Source of the DNA: Psychroflexus sediminis
Lineage (GTDB): Bacteria; Bacteroidota; Bacteroidia; Flavobacteriales; Flavobacteriaceae
Direction of reading: 5' to 3'
Length of the DNA: 64,000 bases
NCBI RefSeq assembly: GCF_900099815.1
Contig: NZ_FNCW01000006.1
Coordinates: 124,001 to 188,000 of the forward strand
The notes beneath the pieces are model-generated. The model was not told where the DNA came from, did not search any database, and worked only from the letters and a program-made list of their open reading frames with translations. Positions 54,286-62,968 of this stretch are shown here, piece after piece. Position 1 is the first letter of the stretch. Each line of letters opens with the position of its first letter. The translations under genes and the position numbers were made by a program.

Positions 54286-57200
54286 AAGGTTGCTCCAAAT
54301 CCAAAGGAAAATAAAAATCCGTCTTCACTGTGGAAAAAGTTTAAGGTTCCGGCAAATACATCTGCTGCATTTAACCAAAATCCAACTCCATAGTCATTAT
54401 GCCATTTGCCAGGTTCCGGCATTTCAGACCAGACCCTGCCTACATCAAAACCTCCAAAAACTCCAAACTGAAGAGGAGCTACTTTTGTATGTATAGCCTC
54501 AAAACTATACCTTAAGTCTACACTACTCACAAAACTTTGTCTTCCGATAAATCTATCTCTTCTGTAGCCTCTTAATTCGTTTCTGGATCCTAAAATTGCA
54601 CCCTGATAAAATTCGTAGTCCTCATTAAAAATTAGCTGAGAGGCCGCTTTTGTTCTCAAAACCCATTTTTTATCCTGAGAAAGTGCATTATAAAATTCCA
54701 AATGCGGATGTAAGAAAATGAAATGCTGATCGACATCTGCTGTATTCAGAGTTCCACCGAGCTCAACTTTAAAATCCATTCCACGCTTGGGGTTCAAGAT
54801 ATCATCAAAACTTCTATACTGATAAGAAGACTGGTAGGATACAAAGTTCTTTTGATCAAAAAAATCCGGATCTTGCCTGATCAACTCATCACCAATGACA
54901 TCGATAAATCTGCCATCGGTCCTTTCTACCTTGTAATACTGATAAGAGAGTTTATGTTCGAAAATACTTCCGTATTTGGATGCCCTTCTAAGTCCTAATT
55001 CAAATTCTACCCTTCTTATTTTAACTCTATTGAAATTCCTGTCAAAATCATTTTCAAAAGATGCTGTGCCATTTCCAAAACCATAAAAGTTTCTGGCGTA
55101 ATTAGGACTTGTATAAGTTAAGGTCGTAAACAAATTATAATTGCCCAGGACATTAGCAAACTCTCCTTCATAACCAAAATCAAAACCCCCAGTGGCAGTA
55201 TAAAGTCCTGCTTTTATATCATGCTTATAAGTAAAAGGGTTTAACCGAAAACCCTTGTAAGCATAGGACAACTGCAAACCAAAGAGCAAGCCATCATCGG
55301 GATTGTAACCCAAACGCGGTAAAAAAGTATTGATTTGGCTTACTTTTCTATCTTTATCAAATGTATTGACTACATAATCATCTGTTCTGACAATTCTTCC
55401 TCTTTTATTTTCATTTATTGTATTTTTTAAAGATTTATGATCGTAGACTAAAACGTTTTTTCCGGATTTGATGGTATAGGAATCCTTGCTATGGCCTCCA
55501 ATAAGCCTTACTTTTATTGGTGCTGGATGATCCCCTGCAGTTGTAAATTCATCTTCGTCATCCAAACCGTAAATCCAGATTTCTTTAGTTATTTCTTCAG
55601 TAAAAACTTTATCTACGATTTCATAAGCGCGTTCACCTTTTATATTTCTTGAAATAACGACTCGTGTCTTACCACCTTGTTCTCTGTAAACATCGATAAA
55701 ATCATCTTTATCTGTGGCTATTAATACCGGAATTTCATTTAATATTTTAAAATATTCATCTGCAAAATCATCGATAGACTTTAGCCTTCTTTTGAAGGTT
55801 GATCTGAGTCTTTTGGTCTTTTCGCTTTCAATCTCGGGTGGTAAATTAGCGAAAGCCTTATCAATCACCTCTTCCGTCAGATTCTTTTGGATGTAAGCTG
55901 CTTCTTTTCTCCAGTCCTCCGCAGTTGCATTTCTAATGATCATTCTGTCCAAACTCAAACCTGAATTGTTAAACCATTTCAAATGCTCAATATCGTCTTC
56001 ATAAGGATGATATATCTTAGGAAAAGAGGTGACTGTACTCAACACCTCAAAAAATCCGCCATCAAAATTGGCAAACACCTGATCTCTGTCTCTTGGTATA
56101 GGTCTAAAGTAGCGGTCTCCATTTTCTTCTTCAAACTCAGACCAGCGCCATTGGTCCTCATGCCTGTCCCAGTCTCCCAAAAGCATATCAAATAGTCTGG
56201 CTCTCAAATAACTGGATTCATCCAAACTGTATTTTTCATCTCTGCGCAGTCTACCGATCATATCTGCCGTACTCACGATATCATGATTGGGATTGCCAAA
56301 AATACCTTCCGTTCCTATCCAGTGATCTTCTGGTCTTTCCTCAATCATATAAATTTCATCACCATGAACCCGGTTGAACTTCCCGAGTCCCTTTTGTTTT
56401 GGAATATAAACCAACTTTGGATTGGTGTGATAAACGCCAATAGCTTCAGATAAATCGGGTACAACCAAAAAGCCATAGGGATGCGCAGCCGTCATAAAAT
56501 CTAAAAGGACTTCTTCGATGACCGTTTCATCAAATTCATCGGTAAGATTTTTGTCGGGGTAGACAGATTCTTGCAAAAGCCTGATGGGATCCTTCTTGAT
56601 TTGCCTGATGTTATATTGCCGGCCAAGGCTGTCTTCGAGTCTTAACGAATTGGTCTGCATTCCCCCTCCCACTCGCATCGGCCTTAACCCCCCGTAGGCC
56701 GTATCAATATCCATTACAGGAACAGTGATTTTCCTGGTGTATAAACCCCGATAGTGTTGCCCCCAGACACTCTCATAAAAACCGGTTCGCTCCGAATCAA
56801 AATCATCATAAATAGAACCCGTGTAAGTGGAGTTGAAATCTTCTGAAAGTTGGTCTAAATCAAAGGTTTCTTCGCCCTTATATATTTCTTGTTGAAAAAT
56901 AAGCGCGGGACTATTTTCATCTGCTGAATAAAATTGCACCCAGGATGAGCCATCCTCAAAAACATCCAGGACTGCAAAGCCGTATCCGGGGTAGGCAAAC
57001 AGACCATCGCTGCCAAGCTTTGCATAAGACTTTTTGGAACCGGAGCCAGAAACGATTTGCTTGATTAGATCATGCTCGATATACTGCAGGCTATGTTCAT
57101 GACCTGAGGCGAAAATCACCCTGTTCCATCGACTGGCTATTGCTGAAATTTTATCGACCATAGACTGGTACTGGTTATTCTGTGTGTCTTGTATAGATAC

Positions 57201-58010
57201 ACCACCAGAAACTCGAATGAGATTGGCTAAGGATGCCAAGCCCGGCAGTGGAATTTTTTTGTCGGAAGGGAATACATGTTTTGAAAATTCATAAGTCCCA
57301 CCATGCACTCCATTGGTATACAGGGGATGGTGTAAAGCCACAAGGGTGGTTTTATTTTGATTTTTCTTCAGTTCACTTTCAAATTCTTCATAGAATTGAT
57401 CCGGAGTCTTGATCTCATCACAGTCCCTGTTGATGAGTGGATGTTTATCCCAGTTAGCCAATATCCATTGTGAGTCCAGGATAATTAAATGCACTTCATC
57501 TGAGATATCAACAAAAGACATTCCGCAGCCAGGCTTTGGTAACCAGGATTTATCTTGGTCTGATAAATTCTCTTTAATACGCGCTTTCTGGTTTTTCAAG
57601 GATACTATTCCCTCAGAATACCAATCGTGATTTCCAGGAATAAAATGAATATCCCCTTCAAAAAATTTCAGATTAGCCGTCTGTTTATCGATTATGGATT
57701 CGGCTTGCTTACGTCCATCCTTACCTGTACTGGGGAGCCCTGCAGGATAGATATTATCCCCAAGAATAATCACTTTATCCGTTTTGGTATCCACTGATTT
57801 TGCAAAGGATTTGAAAGCTGAGAGTCCCGGAGGAACGCGCTGTATTTTATCATTCCCCGTATCCCCTATCAGATAAAAACGCTGTGATACTATTTTATCT
57901 TTTGGATAGGAGGCGGATTGAAATTTTTCTTGATTTTTATAGTTAACTTCGTATGTTGCACACGAAAGTAAAAGGAAACTAATTGCGATTAGGGGTAATT
58001 TTATTTTCAT
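54282..58010 (-). CDS. Metallophosphoesterase fused to a C-terminal outer-membrane beta barrel, lipoprotein, 1242 aa
   Basis: Starts at the ATG at 58008-58010 with a lipoprotein signal (IAISFLLLSC). Metallophosphatase domain (about 45-335): YLIGDTGN, IILGDNIYPAG, FIPGNHDWYSEG, LVALHHPLYT and FASGHEHSL give the GDxG-GDN-GNHD-H-GHxH metal set. A middle region of about 500 residues (DRDQVFANFDGGFF, IIRNATAEDWRKEAA) is unassigned. A D15/BamA-like barrel at about 880-1242 has strands LGYNPDDGLLFGLQLSYAYKG and the L6-like RNELRGYRRDRF, ending FSFGFGATF. The enzyme therefore sits on the outer membrane. Substrate unknown; a phosphate-releasing role is the plainest reading. On the minus strand TTG, 22 nt, TAAATTTT precedes it. 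Confidence 0.85.
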   Translation of the reverse strand: MKIKLPLIAISFLLLSCATYEVNYKNQEKFQSASYPKDKIVSQRFYLIGDTGNDKIQRVPPGLSAFKSFAKSVDTKTDKVIILGDNIYPAGLPSTGKDGRKQAESIIDKQTANLKFFEGDIHFIPGNHDWYSEGIVSLKNQKARIKENLSDQDKSWLPKPGCGMSFVDISDEVHLIILDSQWILANWDKHPLINRDCDEIKTPDQFYEEFESELKKNQNKTTLVALHHPLYTNGVHGGTYEFSKHVFPSDKKIPLPGLASLANLIRVSGGVSIQDTQNNQYQSMVDKISAIASRWNRVIFASGHEHSLQYIEHDLIKQIVSGSGSKKSYAKLGSDGLFAYPGYGFAVLDVFEDGSSWVQFYSADENSPALIFQQEIYKGEETFDLDQLSEDFNSTYTGSIYDDFDSERTGFYESVWGQHYRGLYTRKITVPVMDIDTAYGGLRPMRVGGGMQTNSLRLEDSLGRQYNIRQIKKDPIRLLQESVYPDKNLTDEFDETVIEEVLLDFMTAAHPYGFLVVPDLSEAIGVYHTNPKLVYIPKQKGLGKFNRVHGDEIYMIEERPEDHWIGTEGIFGNPNHDIVSTADMIGRLRRDEKYSLDESSYLRARLFDMLLGDWDRHEDQWRWSEFEEENGDRYFRPIPRDRDQVFANFDGGFFEVLSTVTSFPKIYHPYEDDIEHLKWFNNSGLSLDRMIIRNATAEDWRKEAAYIQKNLTEEVIDKAFANLPPEIESEKTKRLRSTFKRRLKSIDDFADEYFKILNEIPVLIATDKDDFIDVYREQGGKTRVVISRNIKGERAYEIVDKVFTEEITKEIWIYGLDDEDEFTTAGDHPAPIKVRLIGGHSKDSYTIKSGKNVLVYDHKSLKNTINENKRGRIVRTDDYVVNTFDKDRKVSQINTFLPRLGYNPDDGLLFGLQLSYAYKGFRLNPFTYKHDIKAGLYTATGGFDFGYEGEFANVLGNYNLFTTLTYTSPNYARNFYGFGNGTASFENDFDRNFNRVKIRRVEFELGLRRASKYGSIFEHKLSYQYYKVERTDGRFIDVIGDELIRQDPDFFDQKNFVSYQSSYQYRSFDDILNPKRGMDFKVELGGTLNTADVDQHFIFLHPHLEFYNALSQDKKWVLRTKAASQLIFNEDYEFYQGAILGSRNELRGYRRDRFIGRQSFVSSVDLRYSFEAIHTKVAPLQFGVFGGFDVGRVWSEMPEPGKWHNDYGVGFWLNAADVFAGTLNFFHSEDGFLFSFGFGATF

Positions 58011-58049
58011 CAAAACGATTTTGGAACTAGTCGATAAAATTTAGGCAAA

Positions 58050-59231
58050 ATGACAGAACTCATTTCAAAAACTGAAACGTTCGTATTGCAGTTATTCAAA
58101 GATAAGTTATCTAACGAATATGTGTACCACAATTTCAATCATACCAAAAGGGTTGTGGATAGCGCTCAGTATTTAGCTGAACAGGAAAACCTGAATGAAA
58201 ATGATAAACTGCTTTTGCTGCTAGCTGCCTGGCTACATGATACCGGCTACACTGTTTCTGAAGTCAATCACGAGGAACACAGCAAACACATTGCAAGAGA
58301 GTTTTTAAGCAAGCAAAACCTCTCCGAAGACAGCATCGCCTCTGTTGAGGATGCTATAAGTTCAACAAAAATGGAGGCTACTCCCACTTCTGAAATTGAA
58401 AAGATCCTCAAGGACGCCGATTGTTCTCATTTTGCAAAGGAAAATTTTAAGGACGTAAGTGAGCTGCTGAGGCAGGAGTTAAATTTAAAAGGGCAAGAAT
58501 ATTCTGTTGAGGAATGGAGAGAAATAAATATAAAAGTGCTTTCTCTTCAGCATCGGTATTATACAGATTACGCCATTAAAAATTGGAGTCCGAAAAAACA
58601 GGAACATCTTGTTGAATTGATTGAAAGCAAAGAAAAAAAGAAAAGGAAAAAAGAAAAAGAAAAATTAAAAGCCAAGTTTAAAGCCCAGTACAAAAACGAT
58701 AATCCGGAGAGGAGCGTTCAAACCCTTTTTCGCGTTACCTTAAGAAACCATCTCAAGCTAAGTGATATCGCAGACACAAAAGCTAATATTCTATTATCTG
58801 TAAATGCCATCATAATCTCTTTGGCTTTAGCAAATATCATCCCTAAGCTTGACAATCCCAGCAATGAACACCTGATGATTCCTACCTTAATTTTAATTTG
58901 TTTCAGTGTTGCCGCTATCATCCTTTCTATCTTATCTACCAGACCCAATGTGACTTCTGGCGAGTTCACCAAAGGCCAGGTTGAAAAAAGAGATGTCAAT
59001 ATCCTGTTCTTTGGAAATTTTCATAAAATGAGTTTCGACAATTATTTGTGGGGAGTAAAAGAGATAATGAAAGATAAAGATTACGTTTACGAAGCCCTTG
59101 TTAAAGATCTTTATATGCTTGGGAAAGTCCTGGAAAGGAAATACAGACTTTTAAGATTGACTTATACCATTTTTATGGCTGGCATTATTATTTCGGTCAT
59201 CAGCTTTTTTATTGCCTTTTACATGATTTAA
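58050..59231 (+). CDS. HD phosphohydrolase domain fused to PycTM/DUF5706-like membrane domain (Pycsar effector-like), 393 aa
   Basis: N-terminal HD domain (about 8-185) with an intact metal site: His31 in YHNFNH, His63-Asp64 in AAWLHDTGY and Asp124 (KDADCSHF), plus a further His pair in NHEEH (74-77). A basic, coiled-coil-like linker follows (about 188-222, EKKKRKKEKEKLKAK). The C-terminal half (about 223-393) matches the Pycsar effector / DUF5706 pattern: FRVTLRNHLKLSDIADTKANILLSVNAIIISLAL, two hydrophobic segments (about 247-265 and 275-296), STRPNVTSGEF, FFGNFHKMSF, and a third at about 370-393. Pycsar effectors of this group are triggered by cCMP or cUMP; the HD domain could degrade such a nucleotide. 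No cyclase gene is adjacent. Start is ATG, 40 bp from the divergent phosphoesterase start. Confidence 0.85.
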   Translation: MTELISKTETFVLQLFKDKLSNEYVYHNFNHTKRVVDSAQYLAEQENLNENDKLLLLLAAWLHDTGYTVSEVNHEEHSKHIAREFLSKQNLSEDSIASVEDAISSTKMEATPTSEIEKILKDADCSHFAKENFKDVSELLRQELNLKGQEYSVEEWREINIKVLSLQHRYYTDYAIKNWSPKKQEHLVELIESKEKKKRKKEKEKLKAKFKAQYKNDNPERSVQTLFRVTLRNHLKLSDIADTKANILLSVNAIIISLALANIIPKLDNPSNEHLMIPTLILICFSVAAIILSILSTRPNVTSGEFTKGQVEKRDVNILFFGNFHKMSFDNYLWGVKEIMKDKDYVYEALVKDLYMLGKVLERKYRLLRLTYTIFMAGIIISVISFFIAFYMI

Positions 59232-59264
59232 CAGCGGCTTTGACCATTTAAAGCTTAATAAAAA

Positions 59265-61643
59265 TCATTCATGCATAGATTCTATCAAATTTTCATAAGT
59301 GATTCCTGTATCCGGGGTGTTACCATTATGATATAAAATTCCAACGCGAATAGCTTTTAGGCCGGAAACCCCCTGTAAATCTTCAACATCCAGTAGCTCA
59401 ACCTCTGCATTCAAATATTGTTTCCTTTGCAGATAAGTGATGTATTTGAGGTATTCTTCCTGAGTTTCCAGCTGTGAATACACGATCGTCAGTTTTCCCC
59501 TGGACGTAATTCGTTCTTCAGAATTTTTAATGTAAGCCTTATCAATTCTTTTTTTAATGATTTCGTAGCGTGCATTGTAAGACCCGTCTACATCAAAGTG
59601 TTTCTCATCCATTCTATAATGTATGGTCAAGGTATTATTGAAGGCAAGAATAAGCGATCTGGAACTCAGCTTAATATGCTTTACTTCCTGAATTTTATAA
59701 AATTTATTTTCCATTTCACACATGACCGAAAGTTGCCATAATCTCAAGTTCTCCAGAACAACTTTACTAAACGTAAGGTCTTTTGCAATAGACTGACCGA
59801 TGTACATATTATGCTCCACGCCATCGGTTTTATAGCGATCAAAATAATGCGGGAATAACTTTTGAGCTTCCACTTGTTTCATGTCAATAAAGCTAGCTAA
59901 ACTGGAGTTGATACTCGAAACGGTTTCATCAAACACATCTCTGTTTTTATGAAATGCCTTGGCTCCGGCGCTCGATTTTTCCATGTATTGCTCAACCATG
60001 GCATGACACGAAGGAATAGTCTTCAGGATGTATTCTAAAACGGGCTGAGCATCCTGTTTCAGTAACTTGTCGGTTTTTTCTTCAGTCGAAGCGGTGATTC
60101 CTTCAGTTAAATGCGAAAGGGCATCTGTAATTCTATAGCTAAGTTGTTCAAACACTGGCAAAGCTTGAATTTCTAAAGCTGAATTCACGATATTCAAAAC
60201 CTCATTTAATTGATAAATGAGGTCATTTTGGATGGCAGAATTTCGTTCTGTAGAAGAATCTGCTATATCAATCTGGCCAAAAAGAGGATGAACCTTATGA
60301 AATCTGATTTCTTTTAACTCATTATTTTTATCAGGGGCTGACTCCGCAAAAAGTTTTTCTGCCTCTTCTTCAAATTTCCATTCTACACTTGGATGAATAG
60401 ACGTGTATTCGCTTTGAATTATCGCTTTTATTCTGTTTTGTCTCTCCTGCTTATAACTTTGAACAGTTTCTGCGATATAAGGAACGATATCATCTAACTT
60501 GGTAGCGTTGATGTTGTTTAAATCATTTTTGGAGTAACTCACCAGTTCTAAGATAGCAAGAAGTTTATCGTTTTTGGTTACCGGAGCCAGAATAGCAGAT
60601 TTTATGCCTTTAGCTTGAAGGTAATTTGCAAATTTATTGGACTTATTTTTTTGGGCATAAGCATCTACATCTGTAATGCTGAAGTATTTATGCTGATTTA
60701 CGATGGCTGCGTACGCCCCATGGCAAAAAGCTTCTTTACAGCCATTATCTGATATAGAATTCAATATAAAACTATCGATATAATTGGAATGGCTTTGTTG
60801 AAATTTTTCAGTTTCCTCATTAAAAAGTGCAAAACCAAATTCCAGTTTTGGTAAACTGAAAATCGATTTTAAGATATTCACCATCTTAAGCGATATAGCC
60901 CTGGAGTCTGAAAAAATATTGCTGTTAAGAAGTAGGGTTTTTATTTCAGAAATGCTGTTATCAATAGTTACATCTGTGAGATTTAAAATGGTAAAGCCTT
61001 TAAAGATCCAGGAATCTGGAGGAAATTTTTCTTTCCAAAAATCAATATCGTTTTGTCTGTTGAGTAATTGATCCACATCAGCGTCTGTGATTTCTGGAGC
61101 ATTTTTCGTAGGAAACAACTCCACAAAATCTGCATTAACAAACAATCTATAATTCCTAAGATTACCATCAGCATCGGGTATATCGTAATACTCTGGTCTG
61201 AAAAAATCAATAGTGTACTTATAATACGTATTCAGTATGATAATACAGGCTAGAATATAGTCTTTCTCTATGTTGAAATTACGAGGAAGAAATTCAAAGC
61301 TTTTATCGGACACCGAATTTAGTATAGATTCAAAGCGTTTGGTTTTTCGAAACATTTTATTCCGGAAAGGAACTGTCGCCACCTTGATTTCGTTATAAGT
61401 TAAAATATCTGGAAAAAGATCGTCCAGAAGCATCTTGATCTGTTCTTCGTAGGGTTTCAGGTTTTCATAATTCTCAATTCCATTGAAAAGTTCAGGATAA
61501 GATTCTGAATAATCGAGAATGCCTTGTATATAATTTCTAGAAATAGAATTACTTTCAGTTAACAATCGCTTCTGAAAGTTATCTCGTATTTTTTGAAAAC
61601 TCAGTTTGATCTGAAAAGGATATATATCTTTGTAATGATCCAT
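59265..61643 (-). CDS. Large GAF-domain protein of unknown function, 792 aa
   Basis: Cytoplasmic, no signal peptide or membrane segment. An N-terminal helical region (about 1-220) with KDIYPFQIKLSFQKIRDNF, a GAF-like domain (about 240-400; LPKLEFGFALFNEETEKF, KGIKSAILAPVTKNDKLLAILELVSYSKNDL), a helical middle part (about 400-640) and a C-terminal domain with strands (KFYKIQEVKHIKLSSRSLILAFNNTLTIHYRMDEKHF) and AIRVGILYHNGNT. I recognise it only as a conserved Bacteroidetes GAF protein. It is convergent with the HD-PycTM gene (33 bp between stops). GAF domains sense cyclic nucleotides or small ligands; the ligand is unknown. Confidence 0.75.
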   Translation of the reverse strand: MDHYKDIYPFQIKLSFQKIRDNFQKRLLTESNSISRNYIQGILDYSESYPELFNGIENYENLKPYEEQIKMLLDDLFPDILTYNEIKVATVPFRNKMFRKTKRFESILNSVSDKSFEFLPRNFNIEKDYILACIIILNTYYKYTIDFFRPEYYDIPDADGNLRNYRLFVNADFVELFPTKNAPEITDADVDQLLNRQNDIDFWKEKFPPDSWIFKGFTILNLTDVTIDNSISEIKTLLLNSNIFSDSRAISLKMVNILKSIFSLPKLEFGFALFNEETEKFQQSHSNYIDSFILNSISDNGCKEAFCHGAYAAIVNQHKYFSITDVDAYAQKNKSNKFANYLQAKGIKSAILAPVTKNDKLLAILELVSYSKNDLNNINATKLDDIVPYIAETVQSYKQERQNRIKAIIQSEYTSIHPSVEWKFEEEAEKLFAESAPDKNNELKEIRFHKVHPLFGQIDIADSSTERNSAIQNDLIYQLNEVLNIVNSALEIQALPVFEQLSYRITDALSHLTEGITASTEEKTDKLLKQDAQPVLEYILKTIPSCHAMVEQYMEKSSAGAKAFHKNRDVFDETVSSINSSLASFIDMKQVEAQKLFPHYFDRYKTDGVEHNMYIGQSIAKDLTFSKVVLENLRLWQLSVMCEMENKFYKIQEVKHIKLSSRSLILAFNNTLTIHYRMDEKHFDVDGSYNARYEIIKKRIDKAYIKNSEERITSRGKLTIVYSQLETQEEYLKYITYLQRKQYLNAEVELLDVEDLQGVSGLKAIRVGILYHNGNTPDTGITYENLIESMHE

Positions 61644-61790
61644 AATTGAATATACTTTTACAATAGTATTTATAAAAACATCTTTAAACTTTTAACTTAA
61701 GATACTTTTACCAAATAAAGCTAATTTCTTCTGAAGTTGAAGCTTTACTCTAATTGAGTATATTATTTTTACAAATCAAATAATGAACAA

Positions 61791-62897
61791 ATGAAAATAA
61801 TTTTTAGCCTATCCCTTCTTATTGTTTTAATGAGTTGTGATTCATCTACACCAAAACTGGAAGCTACTATTAATGATGTTACAGACGGCACCTCTGTGTA
61901 TCTGACTCAACTAGGTCCCCAAAATATACCTATTCCATTAGATACAACCCAGGTTCAAAACAATTCTTTTGAGTTTGAATTAGAGCCTGCCAATCAAAAT
62001 ATCAATCTTATTCAGGTTGAAGGCGTGAATGGAAATATGATTTTCATCAATGATGCAAAGCAAATCAAAATTAAAGCTGACAAAGCCAATTTGAGAGATT
62101 CAGAAATTGAAGCTGGAGAACACAATAAGCTTTTGAAAGAGTACATCGAAATGATTTCTAGTTATGCGAAAGAACGAGAGTCTCTTAGAAACAAATATCA
62201 AGAAGCATCTCAAAGCGGTGATGAAGTTGTTTTACTAGACTTGCAGCTTGATATGGAAGCTGTAGATGAAAAATCTAGACAAGCAACTTTAGAGTTTATC
62301 GAGAACCATCCAAATTCTATTGTAGCTATGATGGCTCTATCTGACGTCATGAATTCCAAAGCTATCCCCCTTAATAAAATGAAATCTCTTTATGATAAGT
62401 TTGATGCTGAAGTAAAAGATACGCCTCTTGGAAGAGTGTTAGGACAAAATATTGCCAAAATTGGTGCAACAGACCTAGGGGCCGAAGCGCCAAAATTTTC
62501 CGGGCCAACTCCGGAAGGCAAAGAATTGGCGCTTGAGGATGCCATGGGAAAAGTAACTCTCATCGATTTCTGGGCTTCTTGGTGTAAACCCTGTAGAATA
62601 GAGAATCCAAATATTGTAAGCATTTACGAAGACTATAAAGACAAAGGTTTTGCCGTTGTAGGTGTTTCTTTAGACAAGCCTAATCATAAAGATGCCTGGG
62701 TAAAGGCCATAGAAGAAGATAATCTTGGCTGGAATCACATTTCAAACCTTGAATATTGGCAAGAACCCATCGCTAAGAAATACGGTGTAAGAGCTATTCC
62801 TGCGGCCTTCCTTATTGATGAAAATGGTATCATTATAGGAAAAAATCTAAGAGGAAACGACCTCAGAGAAAAAGTAAAAGAGGCTTTAGGACAATAA
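61791..62897 (+). CDS. TlpA-type thioredoxin-like lipoprotein with DUF4369-like N-terminus, 368 aa
   Basis: Lipoprotein signal (SLLIVLMSC, Cys16). The N-terminal part (about 20-110) has the DUF4369 beta pattern (LEATINDVTDGTSVYLTQLG; FEFELEPANQNINLIQVEGVNGNMIFI); a helical linker follows (about 110-220). The C-terminal thioredoxin fold has FWASWCKPCRIENPN with Cys265 and Cys268 (CKPC redox site), FAVVGVSLDKP and the cis-Pro loop GVRAIPAAFLID. It reduces or oxidises thiols at the periplasmic face, possibly in cytochrome c maturation. Single gene ending at a terminator shared with the convergent NADH dehydrogenase gene. Confidence 0.92.
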   Translation: MKIIFSLSLLIVLMSCDSSTPKLEATINDVTDGTSVYLTQLGPQNIPIPLDTTQVQNNSFEFELEPANQNINLIQVEGVNGNMIFINDAKQIKIKADKANLRDSEIEAGEHNKLLKEYIEMISSYAKERESLRNKYQEASQSGDEVVLLDLQLDMEAVDEKSRQATLEFIENHPNSIVAMMALSDVMNSKAIPLNKMKSLYDKFDAEVKDTPLGRVLGQNIAKIGATDLGAEAPKFSGPTPEGKELALEDAMGKVTLIDFWASWCKPCRIENPNIVSIYEDYKDKGFAVVGVSLDKPNHKDAWVKAIEEDNLGWNHISNLEYWQEPIAKKYGVRAIPAAFLIDENGIIIGKNLRGNDLREKVKEALGQ

Positions 62898-62920
62898 GTT
62901 TCGTCATAAAAAACAAATTA

Positions 62921-62956
62921 AACGGGTAATTTCTCAATTGAAATTGCCCGTTTTTT
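62921..62956 (+). terminator. Intrinsic terminator
   Basis: A 13-bp stem AACGGGTAATTTC (62921-62933) / GAAATTGCCCGTT (62940-62952) with one G-T pair, loop of 6, then six T. It serves the TlpA-like gene and may also act on the convergent gene, whose stop is at 62969. Confidence 0.8.
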
Positions 62957-62968
62957 AATTCAGATTAC

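Noticed and set aside
58050-59231. A complete Pycsar anti-phage operon
   Set aside because: Only the effector-like half is seen, fused to HD. No cyclase gene lies in the window, so a full defence system cannot be claimed.
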